From Bacteriovoracaceae bacterium UBA7317 (GTDB lineage: Bacteria > Bdellovibrionota > Bacteriovoracia > Bacteriovoracales > Bacteriovoracaceae), in contig DKQD01000002.1 of NCBI GenBank assembly GCA_002474345.1, forward strand, positions 1-11,187: a DNA stretch of 11,187 nt. Reading direction: 5' to 3'. Position numbers and translations under genes: made by a program. The notes under the pieces were generated by a model. The model was given only the letters and a program-made list of their open reading frames with translations, had not been told where the DNA came from and did no database searches. Every line of letters starts with the position of its first letter. The stretch's first letter is position 1. Of this stretch, positions 1 to 6,729 are shown piece after piece.

Positions 1-177
1 AAAGCAGATTGGAAAGATCCAACAACATACTCTTGGCTTATTAACGAATTTGGTAAAATCTCACCTGCACGAGTTACTGGTGTAAGCAGAAGACATCAAA
101 GAATTGTTAATAGAGCTATCAAAAGAGCAAGACAAATTGGTATGGTAAGTCACCTATCCAATAGATTAGCTGAATAG
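1..177 (+). CDS. rpsR: Small ribosomal subunit protein bS18, 3' part
   Basis: The window opens inside this gene; 58 codons remain before the TAG stop, followed at once by a second in-frame TAA. bS18 is a small basic protein of the 30S platform that pairs with bS6. The visible part carries the family's C-terminal signature: an ISPARVTG segment, then SRRHQR, then a basic helix AIKRARQIG. The 5' end, and presumably rpsF, lie outside the window. The next gene starts 23 bases downstream on the same strand, which fits the common rpsF-rpsR-(DUF2232)-rplI order. Identification is firm from the motif and the neighbours. Confidence 0.95.
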   Translation, partial: KADWKDPTTYSWLINEFGKISPARVTGVSRRHQRIVNRAIKRARQIGMVSHLSNRLAE

Positions 178-200
178 TAATTAAGAGAGACTTATTTCAG

Positions 201-1244
201 ATGTCGATTGAAAAAGATAATACAGACGGAGTAGAGAATAAAGGAAACCCTAAGAAGTTGGAAAAGCTTTTTATTTTAGGTTTTTTCTCTGTTCTTTTAG
301 CAGGAACACCATTGATTTCTCAAATTTTTGGTGCTTTTTTGCCCGTTCCGCTGTGCATGGTTTTCTTGATTTATGGAAAGAGAGCAGGGAGTCTTTTTGC
401 TGCTGTAATAACAGCGGTTCTTCTTTTTCTACACTCTTCCACGAAGGTAACTATACCTCCTGTACCACTCATGTTGTATGGGCTGTGTTTTTCTCTCGTT
501 ATAGCTGAATTTGTTAATAGAAGAGTCCATCCTATCAGAGGGTTTCTTATAGGCGGTTTTTCACTGTTCGCAATATTGGCCTCATTTCTTTTTTTTAGCG
601 AATTCTTTACTGATTTTTCTATTAGAGGTGAAGTTGAAAAGAATGTGATGAACTTTGCTGAGAGTTTTAAGAAGGGGCCAGGCGCCGAGGCATTATCCCA
701 AGGGGGAGAAGGTGCTAGGCGAATTCAAGATATCGTTGATAAACCTGAGGTCTACGTCAATGAAGTTATGAATTGGATTCCATCTGCTATCTTTGCGGTT
801 TTTTTCCTTAGCTGGTGGACTAACTTCTATCTTGTTTTAAGAAATGATTCTGTTTGGCGTTCTTCTGGCGAGGATTATCCTTTTTCCCTTGATGAATTCG
901 TAAAGTTTAGGGTGCCAGATTTCTGTATATGGATTTTGATTTTAGCATTGAGTCTGTTTCTTGGTGGCGAATATCTACTTGGTGAACGTGCTGTCGTAAT
1001 TGGTATCAACCTGTTGATAGGAGCTGGTGTTTTTTATTTTTTCCAAGGGTTTGGGCTTCTAATGGACCTTTTAAAACATATGAAAATTGTTGGAATGGTT
1101 AGAACGCTCATTTTCTTATCACTAATTCTCTTTGGAGTGCGGTCGGGATTTTTTTTAGCATTTCTAGGCGTTTTAGATAATTTCAAAGATTTTAGGAAAT
1201 CTTTTAAAAAGAAAAATAATGAAGATGAAGGAGATAATTTATGA
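201..1244 (+). CDS. DUF2232 (YybS-like) polytopic membrane protein
   Basis: This 347-residue protein has a charged N-terminus (about 22 residues), then about eight hydrophobic segments: roughly 23-57 (two), 62-78, 87-104, 113-133, 192-212, 240-258, 264-289 and 300-322. A soluble loop lies at about 134-190 and a Lys/Glu-rich tail at the end. The late segment GVLDNFKDFR resembles the end of DUF2232 proteins. In many bacteria that family sits between rpsR and rplI, exactly as here; its biochemical role is not established. The ATG is preceded by a modest AAGAGAG ribosome site about 11 bases upstream. The stop overlaps the rplI start (ATGA), suggesting translational coupling. The family call rests on topology and location more than on a diagnostic motif. 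Confidence 0.82.
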   Translation: MSIEKDNTDGVENKGNPKKLEKLFILGFFSVLLAGTPLISQIFGAFLPVPLCMVFLIYGKRAGSLFAAVITAVLLFLHSSTKVTIPPVPLMLYGLCFSLVIAEFVNRRVHPIRGFLIGGFSLFAILASFLFFSEFFTDFSIRGEVEKNVMNFAESFKKGPGAEALSQGGEGARRIQDIVDKPEVYVNEVMNWIPSAIFAVFFLSWWTNFYLVLRNDSVWRSSGEDYPFSLDEFVKFRVPDFCIWILILALSLFLGGEYLLGERAVVIGINLLIGAGVFYFFQGFGLLMDLLKHMKIVGMVRTLIFLSLILFGVRSGFFLAFLGVLDNFKDFRKSFKKKNNEDEGDNL

Positions 1245-1849
1245 AGGTAATATTGGTTGAAAAAGTCCCAACGCTGGGAAATGTTGGGGAGATTGTGAAT
1301 GTTTCCCAAGGGTATGGAAGAAACTTTTTGATTCCAAATAAAAAAGCCGTACTTGCTGATGATGCACACAAGTCGGAGTTGGAAAATAGCAAGAAAAGAC
1401 TTAAAAAGAAGATGGAAGAAGAGATGAAAGAAGCTCTTGCCGTCAAAAAGAAGTTAAATGGTGTGAACCTTGAGTTGGTTAAAAAGGTTGGAGCATCAGG
1501 GAAGCTTTTTGGAACTGTTACAACAAGTGAACTTTCAAAGCACTTAGGTGAGAAGGGAATTGTTGTAGAAAGAAGAGTGCTTTCAGTTTCTGACCCTATT
1601 AAGAAAGTTGGTAGCTACACAGTTAAAGCTAAGCTTTTTACAGATATTGAGGCAGAGTTTTCTGTAAAAGTTGTTATGGATCCTAAGCAAGCTGAAGAGC
1701 TAAAAGCCAAACAAGAGAAAGCTAAGAAAGATGCTGAAAAGAAAAAAGAAGCTCAAGATGCTAAAGAAGAAAGCCCAAAAGAAGAAAGTAGAGAGCTAAC
1801 TGAGGAAGAAAAGCTCAAAGCTGAAGCTGATAAAGTTTTAAGATCTTAA
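1241..1849 (+). CDS. rplI: Large ribosomal subunit protein bL9
   Basis: bL9 binds 23S rRNA near the L1 stalk and affects reading-frame maintenance. The N-terminal domain is canonical: MKVILVEKVPTLGNVGEIV followed by GYGRNFLIP. A long charged connecting helix follows at about 43-75, and then the C-terminal domain to about residue 148. The protein is 202 residues against about 150 in the family. The extra 50 or so residues are almost all Lys, Glu, Ala and Asp, probably helical or disordered. The start is secure: AAGGAG at 1228-1233 lies 7 bases before the ATG. It overlaps the preceding gene by 4 bases and dnaB follows, the usual neighbour of rplI. Confidence 0.97.
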   Translation: MKVILVEKVPTLGNVGEIVNVSQGYGRNFLIPNKKAVLADDAHKSELENSKKRLKKKMEEEMKEALAVKKKLNGVNLELVKKVGASGKLFGTVTTSELSKHLGEKGIVVERRVLSVSDPIKKVGSYTVKAKLFTDIEAEFSVKVVMDPKQAEELKAKQEKAKKDAEKKKEAQDAKEESPKEESRELTEEEKLKAEADKVLRS

Positions 1850-1886
1850 GTTTATTTTGATTTTCAAAAAATTAATTCAATAAAGG

Positions 1887-1924
1887 CGCCCACTTACCAA
1901 AGCCAGAGCTTTGGTAGGCGGGCG
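1887..1924 (+). promoter_or_regulatory. Strong RNA hairpin over the dnaB start region
   Basis: Bases 1887-1903 pair with 1908-1924 around a 4-base CAGA loop. The stem is 17 positions long with one A-C mismatch and one G-T wobble, and 10 of the pairs are G-C. No T run follows in the + direction, so it is not a standard intrinsic terminator. The 3' arm contains the only purine-rich stretch (TAGGCGGG) that could serve as ribosome site for the ATG at 1932. Folding would therefore hide it. Its sequence is clearly more GC-rich than its surroundings. A role in tuning dnaB relative to rplI is inference; it could also be an mRNA-stabilising or processing structure, or one copy of a dispersed repeat. 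Confidence 0.6.
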
Positions 1925-1931
1925 AATTTGT

Positions 1932-3266
1932 ATGGAAGATAAGAGAGAGCTCCCTAGAAACACTTTAGCCGAGAAATCTTTAATAGGCTGCCTTATTATT
2001 GATGGAAGGGTTTTTGATGAAATTACAGACTTTTCTTTGGAGAGAAGTGACTTTTACCATTCTGCTTATGGAATAATTTTTGAAAGTCTCAAAGAACTAT
2101 CTGAAGAAAACAAGCCAATTGACTATATTACACTCTCTTCAAAGCTAGGTGAAATGGGACAATTGGAGGCCATTGGTGGAAATGCTTTTTTAGCAGAAAT
2201 TTCCGAAGATGAAGCTTCCATTGCTAATGCTCCCTACTACGCTAAAGTTGTTAAAGAAAAATCCACTCTAAGAAAAATTATCCAGACGGCCATGAAAGTG
2301 TCCCAAGAAGGTCTTTCATACAGCGGTAAGGTGGAAGACTTTGTTCAAACTGTTGAGGCTCAATTTTTTGGATTGACCCAAGATTCTCGCGTAGAAGGAA
2401 TGAAAAGGCTAAACTCCTGTTTGAAGGATAATTTAAAGGAGTTAGAAGATACTTCAAGAACTCCTGGTGAAATATCAGGACTTTCAACGGGCTACCCTAA
2501 GCTGGATTCCCTTTTATTAGGTATGCAGCCGGGTCAATTGATCGTATTAGCTGCAAGACCTGCCATGGGGAAAACCTCATTGGCCATGAATATTGCAATT
2601 AATACTTGTGAAGGTGCAGGCTTACCCGTTGCAGTTTTTTCTTTGGAGATGCTTGCATCTGAGCTAAGTATGAGACTCCTTACTGGTAAGGCCAAGGTTG
2701 ACTCGAGAAGAATTAGGAAAAAAGAGTTCCTAGACAATGACCTGAGAAATATTGGAATGGCCATTAAAGAGCTTTCTTCTTTACCTATTTTTATCAATGA
2801 TTCCGCAGTTTCTATTCTTGATGTCAAAAGTCATTGTCGACGGATAAAAGCTGAACATGGTTTAGGTCTAATTATCATTGACTACCTCCAACTTTTAAAA
2901 TCCCATACGAATAACCCTTCTAGGGAGCAGCAGATTTCTGAGATGTCTAGGGGCTTAAAAGAATTGGCCAAGGAGTTAGAGTGTCCAGTCATTACTCTTT
3001 CTCAGTTAAATAGGGGTGTTGAAACAAGACCAGAAAAGCGGCCTAATGTTTCCGACCTCAGGGAATCAGGGGCAATTGAGCAAGATGCTGACATTGTAAT
3101 GATGGTGTATAGAGATGAGGTTTATAGACCTGACACTAAGGATAAAGGTATTGCAGAAATCATCGTTGGAAAAAATAGGTCTGGTGAGACAGGAACAGCA
3201 AAGTTGGCTTGGGTAGGTTCATACACAAGCTTCGAAAATCTGGCTTTTGAGCCCAAAGAGTTTTAA
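1932..3266 (+). CDS. dnaB: Replicative DNA helicase DnaB
   Basis: DnaB is the hexameric helicase that unwinds DNA ahead of the replisome and binds primase through its N-terminal domain. From the ATG at 1932 the protein has 444 residues (E. coli 471). The N-terminal domain begins LPRNTLAEKSLIGCLI, where the family typically has the PxxxEAE-type start. The RecA-like C-terminal domain has Walker A ARPAMGKTS (Lys214), Walker B LIIIDYLQLL, the sensor region LSQLNRGVETR and the DnaB motif DLRESGAIEQDAD. A TTG at 1911 is also in frame, but it lies within the hairpin stem and would add only seven residues, so I prefer the ATG. The ribosome site is weak and partly inside the hairpin. It follows rplI, as in many genomes. 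Confidence 0.95.
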   Translation: MEDKRELPRNTLAEKSLIGCLIIDGRVFDEITDFSLERSDFYHSAYGIIFESLKELSEENKPIDYITLSSKLGEMGQLEAIGGNAFLAEISEDEASIANAPYYAKVVKEKSTLRKIIQTAMKVSQEGLSYSGKVEDFVQTVEAQFFGLTQDSRVEGMKRLNSCLKDNLKELEDTSRTPGEISGLSTGYPKLDSLLLGMQPGQLIVLAARPAMGKTSLAMNIAINTCEGAGLPVAVFSLEMLASELSMRLLTGKAKVDSRRIRKKEFLDNDLRNIGMAIKELSSLPIFINDSAVSILDVKSHCRRIKAEHGLGLIIIDYLQLLKSHTNNPSREQQISEMSRGLKELAKELECPVITLSQLNRGVETRPEKRPNVSDLRESGAIEQDADIVMMVYRDEVYRPDTKDKGIAEIIVGKNRSGETGTAKLAWVGSYTSFENLAFEPKEF

Positions 3267-3287
3267 AAAGCTTTAAGGAAAGTTATT

Positions 3288-4499
3288 TTGAAATTCAATT
3301 ATTCTAAAGACGATATATGGTCATTAATTCCTTTGAAAAAAGAAAGGTCTTTTATTCATTTTTCAAAACCTTCCAAGGTTTTTGTGTACACAAAAAAAGT
3401 AAAAAGAAGCCTTTTAAGTGGCTTTGAGGAATGCGTTTCCCTTTCTGAAATAAGAGATACTTTTCGTAAACTTTCTCTGAAAGATAGTTGTGAAAAGCCC
3501 GTTTTATTTCACCTTTTTTATGAGGCACATTGTATTTTTGATGAGAACCTTGATCACATATCAGAAAATGATATTTTGTTAATCGAGCTTCATTTTGAAA
3601 AAGCAATTTCTATTAAGCTTTCCCAAGAGGATTCATTTAAAAAGAAAATAAACCTAAAGAGAGTAAAATCGGACCTCACTTTTAAAAATTATGATAAGTC
3701 TTTTAATAAAGTATATGAACACCTTTTAAGGGGGGATTGTTACCAAATTAATCTGACTTTTCCATCTCTTTTTAGTTTCAATAAAGAAGTAGAACCTCAT
3801 AATTTTGTTAAAAACCTTTGGAAGAATAGTGAAGCAATAGGTGACTATGGTCATTGTACTTGGCTAGGCCCTTTGAATAGACTTTTATTAAGTAATACTC
3901 CGGAGTGTTTATTCCATCTAAAAAAGAAAGGAGATGATTTAAACATATATAGTATGCCTATAAAGGGAAGCCTAAAAATTTCTAAAGAAAAGGATAAGAA
4001 AAAGGACTGGGAAAAGTTACAAAGTTCGAAAAAGGACCAAGGCGAGCTTTTTATGATCTCGGATATGTTGAGAAATGACTTATCTAAAATTAATAACCCC
4101 TATTCTCGTGTTATCAAAAAAAAGATACCTTTGTGGGTGCCTGGGATCCTTCATCAATACTCCCTAATAGAAGTAAGTTTAGAAAAAAGTACCTCTCTCT
4201 TTGATGTTTTGAATGCGGTTTTTCCGGGTGGAAGTATAACGGGTGCTCCAAAAAAGAAAGTTATTGGCCTTCTTAAAAAACTTGAATCTCCTAACCCTAG
4301 GGGGTTTTATTGTGGATCTACAATTCTTTTGCACAAATCAATGATCGCAGCTTCTATAAATATTCGTTCTTCTGATATTTGTTTTGAAAAAAAGAGTTTA
4401 AAGTACTCGACAGGCAGTGGAATTACTTTATTGAGTAATTCAAAGGAAGAATTTAAAGAGTTGGAACTCAAAGAAAGTAGCGTCTTGGGTCTCTTTTAG
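3288..4499 (+). CDS. pabB: Aminodeoxychorismate synthase component I-like (chorismate-binding enzyme)
   Basis: This 403-residue protein belongs to the chorismate-utilising family (PabB/TrpE/MenF). Family motifs occur in order: GDCYQINL (149-156), SNTPECLF (202-209), PIKGS (224-228), DMLRNDLSKI (259-268), FPGGSITGAPKKK (312-324), GFYCGS (339-344) and a GSGIT segment near the end. Lys226 in PIKGS matches the nucleophilic lysine of PabB, where anthranilate synthases have alanine (PIAG). This favours 4-amino-4-deoxychorismate formation for folate synthesis. The N-terminal third is poorly conserved. Start is TTG at 3288 with AAGGA at 3275-3279, 8 bases upstream. It lies 21 bases after dnaB, probably co-transcribed. 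No glutaminase (pabA) or lyase (pabC) partner is visible here. Another chorismate enzyme is possible but less likely. Confidence 0.85.
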   Translation: MKFNYSKDDIWSLIPLKKERSFIHFSKPSKVFVYTKKVKRSLLSGFEECVSLSEIRDTFRKLSLKDSCEKPVLFHLFYEAHCIFDENLDHISENDILLIELHFEKAISIKLSQEDSFKKKINLKRVKSDLTFKNYDKSFNKVYEHLLRGDCYQINLTFPSLFSFNKEVEPHNFVKNLWKNSEAIGDYGHCTWLGPLNRLLLSNTPECLFHLKKKGDDLNIYSMPIKGSLKISKEKDKKKDWEKLQSSKKDQGELFMISDMLRNDLSKINNPYSRVIKKKIPLWVPGILHQYSLIEVSLEKSTSLFDVLNAVFPGGSITGAPKKKVIGLLKKLESPNPRGFYCGSTILLHKSMIAASINIRSSDICFEKKSLKYSTGSGITLLSNSKEEFKELELKESSVLGLF

Positions 4500-4523
4500 A
4501 CTTCGCTGGGAAACGAGAAAAAA

Positions 4524-4550
4524 TTGACACATCTTAAAATTCCTTACAAT
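4524..4550 (+). promoter_or_regulatory. Possible upstream sigma-70 promoter
   Basis: A perfect TTGACA at 4524-4529 is followed after only 15 bases by TACAAT at 4545-4550. The spacing is short for sigma-70, so this is weaker than the promoter just downstream. It would read toward the small gene at 4668. Confidence 0.3.
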
Positions 4551-4573
4551 GCACCTCGTATTGATTCATAAAT

Positions 4574-4603
4574 TTGACAGTTTTTGATTCTTATCGTTAT
4601 GAT
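4574..4603 (+). promoter_or_regulatory. Sigma-70-type promoter for the small gene at 4668
   Basis: A consensus TTGACA (4574-4579) and TATGAT (4598-4603) are separated by 18 bases. Transcription would start near 4610, giving a leader of about 58 bases before the ATG at 4668. This is one of the best-matching promoters in the window and suggests the small gene, and perhaps motAB, is a separate transcription unit from rplI-dnaB-pabB. Confidence 0.55.
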
Positions 4604-4667
4604 CAACTTGACGCTTGGTGAAAGCAAGAAACCTAGGAATTGGTTTTAAGATTACAAAGGAGTGTAT

Positions 4668-4919
4668 ATGGATATCCCAAGTAAGGACATTAAGAATGCC
4701 TTGAATGGAAATTGCGCTTTAAAAATAGATGACCGCCAAGAAAAAATTCAAATGAGCTCCCTCTCAAATCTTACTGGCTTTCCAGTTGATTACATAAAAA
4801 AAGAATTAGTGTTGGATGAAGAAGAAGTGACTCTTGAGCAATTAAGAGAGCATATGATGGTTTTTTTAAACTCCAACTTCGAAGGATCCATTCCGGATAT
4901 AAACACGGAAAATCAGTAG
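4668..4919 (+). CDS. Small acidic protein of unknown function
   Basis: I do not recognise this 83-residue protein. It has no signal peptide, no membrane segment and no cysteine pair; the one Cys lies near the N-terminus. The middle segment LSNLTGFPVDYIKKELVL and the following EEEVTLEQLREHMMVFLNS look like amphipathic helices. An Asp/Glu-rich linker separates them, and the C-terminus is polar and acidic. I choose the ATG at 4668, because the ribosome site AGGAG (4658-4662) sits 5 bases before it. The in-frame GTG at 4662 overlaps that site and cannot be the start. It has its own promoter region and lies 136 bases before motA on the same strand. Good ribosome site and promoter support a real gene; a regulatory role is only a guess. 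Confidence 0.75.
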   Translation: MDIPSKDIKNALNGNCALKIDDRQEKIQMSSLSNLTGFPVDYIKKELVLDEEEVTLEQLREHMMVFLNSNFEGSIPDINTENQ

Positions 4920-4952
4920 ATTTTAAAAATAACCTGTCATATTTACTTGCAT

Positions 4953-4982
4953 TTCACATAGGCAAAAGTTGCCTCTCATAAT
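4953..4982 (+). promoter_or_regulatory. Possible motAB promoter with a dyad in its spacer
   Basis: TTCACA (4953-4958) and CATAAT (4977-4982) are 18 bases apart and lie about 75 bases upstream of motA. The spacer holds a perfect 6-base inverted repeat, AGGCAA/TTGCCT (4960-4965 and 4969-4974) with a 3-base centre, placed where a repressor could block polymerase. I see no convincing flagellar sigma-28 or sigma-54 promoter here. Assignment is tentative; the dyad could instead be part of a weak terminator for the small gene, though no T run follows. Confidence 0.3.
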
Positions 4983-5011
4983 GTTCAATGAAAAAAATTA
5001 ATTGTTTCTCA

Positions 5012-5040
5012 TTGGTTCCGATTAGAGGGATAGGAACTAA
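5012..5040 (+). promoter_or_regulatory. Leader stem and repeated ribosome-site-like motif before motA
   Basis: Bases 5012-5019 can pair with 5033-5040 (8 positions, one G-T) across a 13-base loop. The element GGAACTA occurs at 5033-5039 and again at 5047-5053, where it overlaps the probable ribosome site of motA (AGAGGA, 5044-5049). A second AGAGG copy lies in the loop (about 5024-5028). It could affect motA translation, but the structure is modest. Confidence 0.25.
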
Positions 5041-5055
5041 TTTAGAGGAACTACT

Positions 5056-5820
5056 ATGGATATATCCACAGTCATTGGTTTAGTTGTTTGTATAGCAGCC
5101 GTTTTAGGGACGATCTTAACAGCTTCAGGTCTTGGGGCTTTTATTGATATACCCAGTCTTCTGACAGTTGTTTTTGGAATGGTTGGGGCCACATTTATTA
5201 AATGGCCTTTAGAGGTTGTTCTCTCTATTCCAACTTTTTTCTTAAAGGCAATCTTTTTTTCTCCGGCGGATCCAAAATCTACAATTGATGAGATTGGAAA
5301 TTTAGCTGAGACTGCAAGGAGAGAGTCTATTTTTGCCCTTGAAAAGGTTCCTATTGACGACCCTTTCTTAAAAAAAGCGATGACCCTAGCTGCTGATAAC
5401 CGTCCTCCTGAAGTCATAAGTGCAATTTTACAACTTGAAATTGATGCCATGGTTGAAAGACATAGGATGGGTTCTGACCTTTTTGGCGGAGTTGCTGAAG
5501 ATGGCCCGGCTTTTGGAATGATTGGAACACTTATTGGTTTGGTTATCATGCTTGGTAACTTACAAGACCAGTCAGCTATTGGACCTGCTATGGCCATTGC
5601 ACTTTTGACTACATTTTATGGCTCATTGATTGCAAACATTGCAGGTAACCCTATTAAATCGAAGCTTGCCTTTAGGTCAAAGCAAGAGGCAACTAAAATG
5701 TCCATCATAATTGCTGGAACCCTAGGTATTGTGGCGGGTGAAAACCCAAGGCTTATTAAAGAAAAACTAAGTTCGTTTCTTCCTCCAGCTCAAAGAGAAG
5801 TTGAGGATGCTGGAGAATAA
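5056..5820 (+). CDS. motA: Flagellar stator protein MotA/PomA
   Basis: MotA forms, with MotB, the membrane ion channel that drives flagellar rotation. The 254-residue length matches the PomA type (about 253) rather than E. coli MotA (295). Hydrophobic segments lie at about 2-22 and 33-50, then after the cytoplasmic loop at about 150-168 and 176-198. The loop carries ARRESIFALEK (87-97), with Arg88 and Glu96 where PomA has the charged residues that contact the rotor. The signature EDGPAFGMIGTLIGL follows, then GPAMAIALLTTFYG, with Pro151 and Pro177 as the conserved channel prolines. Start is secure: AGAGGA at 5044-5049 is 6 bases before the ATG. motB follows after 16 bases, making a clear operon. 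Confidence 0.95.
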   Translation: MDISTVIGLVVCIAAVLGTILTASGLGAFIDIPSLLTVVFGMVGATFIKWPLEVVLSIPTFFLKAIFFSPADPKSTIDEIGNLAETARRESIFALEKVPIDDPFLKKAMTLAADNRPPEVISAILQLEIDAMVERHRMGSDLFGGVAEDGPAFGMIGTLIGLVIMLGNLQDQSAIGPAMAIALLTTFYGSLIANIAGNPIKSKLAFRSKQEATKMSIIIAGTLGIVAGENPRLIKEKLSSFLPPAQREVEDAGE

Positions 5821-5836
5821 GTTAAGGATTTAAGGT

Positions 5837-6703
5837 ATGGCAGAAGAAGCAGAAGGAGAAGAAGGAGCAGGCGGCGGAGACGGTGGAGGCTCAGAAGAGC
5901 CGGAGTGTCCGGAATGTGAGATATGTGTTCCCGGTCTTCCTGGATGGATGGGTACATTTTCAGATCTTGTAACACTTCTTTTGACATTTTTTGTCCTTCT
6001 TCTTTCATTTGCGAAGACTGAGTCAGCGAAGTATGAAGCAGCTTTGGGTTCTTTAAGAAATACTTTTGGTGGAAATGTTTTAAAACATGGTGAAATTATT
6101 CATCGAGGTAAATCTGCCGACAATGCACCTACCATGATTGAAGCTGAACAGCCAGTTAAACCTTTTCCTATCGATTTCTTAACAATGGAAGGATTATTAA
6201 ACAAGCATGAGGTTAATAGAGAATCTGATGAAGTTCTCAATGTGATGAAACAAGACTTAAGAGAATATTCTCTTACCGATAATGCAGAGATTTATGAATT
6301 ACCAGAGGGAATTAAGGTAAGAATAAAGGATCGTATTTTATTCAAGAAAGGGTCTATAAAGATCCAACAGATTTCAATAGAAGTCTTTGATAGATTAGTA
6401 CAGCTTTTAAGAGCAAAGGATTGGAATATATTTGTCGAGGGTCACGCTAGCCTTGGTGAGACTTCGCTAGACGGAAAGTTGGATGCCTTTAACCTTTCTT
6501 CTTACAGAGCTGCAGGGGTTACAAGGGCCTTAATAAAAAGAGGAGTTAGACCATCAAAGATAAGCACTGTATTTTATGGAGATACGAGGCTTTTCCGTTA
6601 TAATGATGGTGGACAACCAGATCAAGTCCAAAGTCGGCGGGTAGAATTTTTACTAAGAAAAACCGATTTGAGGACACCAGGTAAAAAGGTTGAATCACAA
6701 TAA
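5837..6703 (+). CDS. motB: Flagellar stator protein MotB/PomB (OmpA-like peptidoglycan anchor)
   Basis: This is the partner of MotA and the cell-wall anchor of the stator. The 288 residues begin with a Glu/Gly-rich stretch (about 1-21) and a Cys cluster CPECEIC (24-30). PGLPGWMGTFSDLVTLLL then opens the single membrane helix (about 39-59). Asp43 is the ion-binding residue (Asp32 in E. coli MotB, Asp24 in PomB). The Cys cluster followed by PGLPxWMGTF is closer to PomB-type proteins than to H+-type MotB, so sodium coupling is a reasonable inference. The C-terminal OmpA-like domain (about 160-275) has VEGHAS, LSSYRAAGV (Arg224) and SRRVEFLL. The usual VxGHTD reads GHAS here, so the typical Asp is Ser205. 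AAGGA lies 8 bases before the ATG. Confidence 0.95.
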   Translation: MAEEAEGEEGAGGGDGGGSEEPECPECEICVPGLPGWMGTFSDLVTLLLTFFVLLLSFAKTESAKYEAALGSLRNTFGGNVLKHGEIIHRGKSADNAPTMIEAEQPVKPFPIDFLTMEGLLNKHEVNRESDEVLNVMKQDLREYSLTDNAEIYELPEGIKVRIKDRILFKKGSIKIQQISIEVFDRLVQLLRAKDWNIFVEGHASLGETSLDGKLDAFNLSSYRAAGVTRALIKRGVRPSKISTVFYGDTRLFRYNDGGQPDQVQSRRVEFLLRKTDLRTPGKKVESQ

Positions 6704-6729
6704 GTAAAGTATTTTATATTTGGAAAAGT

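Noticed and set aside
1911..1931. TTG start for dnaB seven codons upstream of the ATG
   Set aside because: The TTG lies inside the hairpin stem, has no separate ribosome site, and the added residues are not typical of DnaB.
4606..4646. Possible riboswitch-like leader (GCTT/AAGC and AAACC/GGTTT small stems) before the 83-residue gene
   Set aside because: Stems are only 4-5 bases and I see no match to cyclic-di-GMP or other riboswitch cores.
5037..5597. Long open frame antisense to motA
   Set aside because: Shadow of the strongly conserved MotA frame; no family features or ribosome site.
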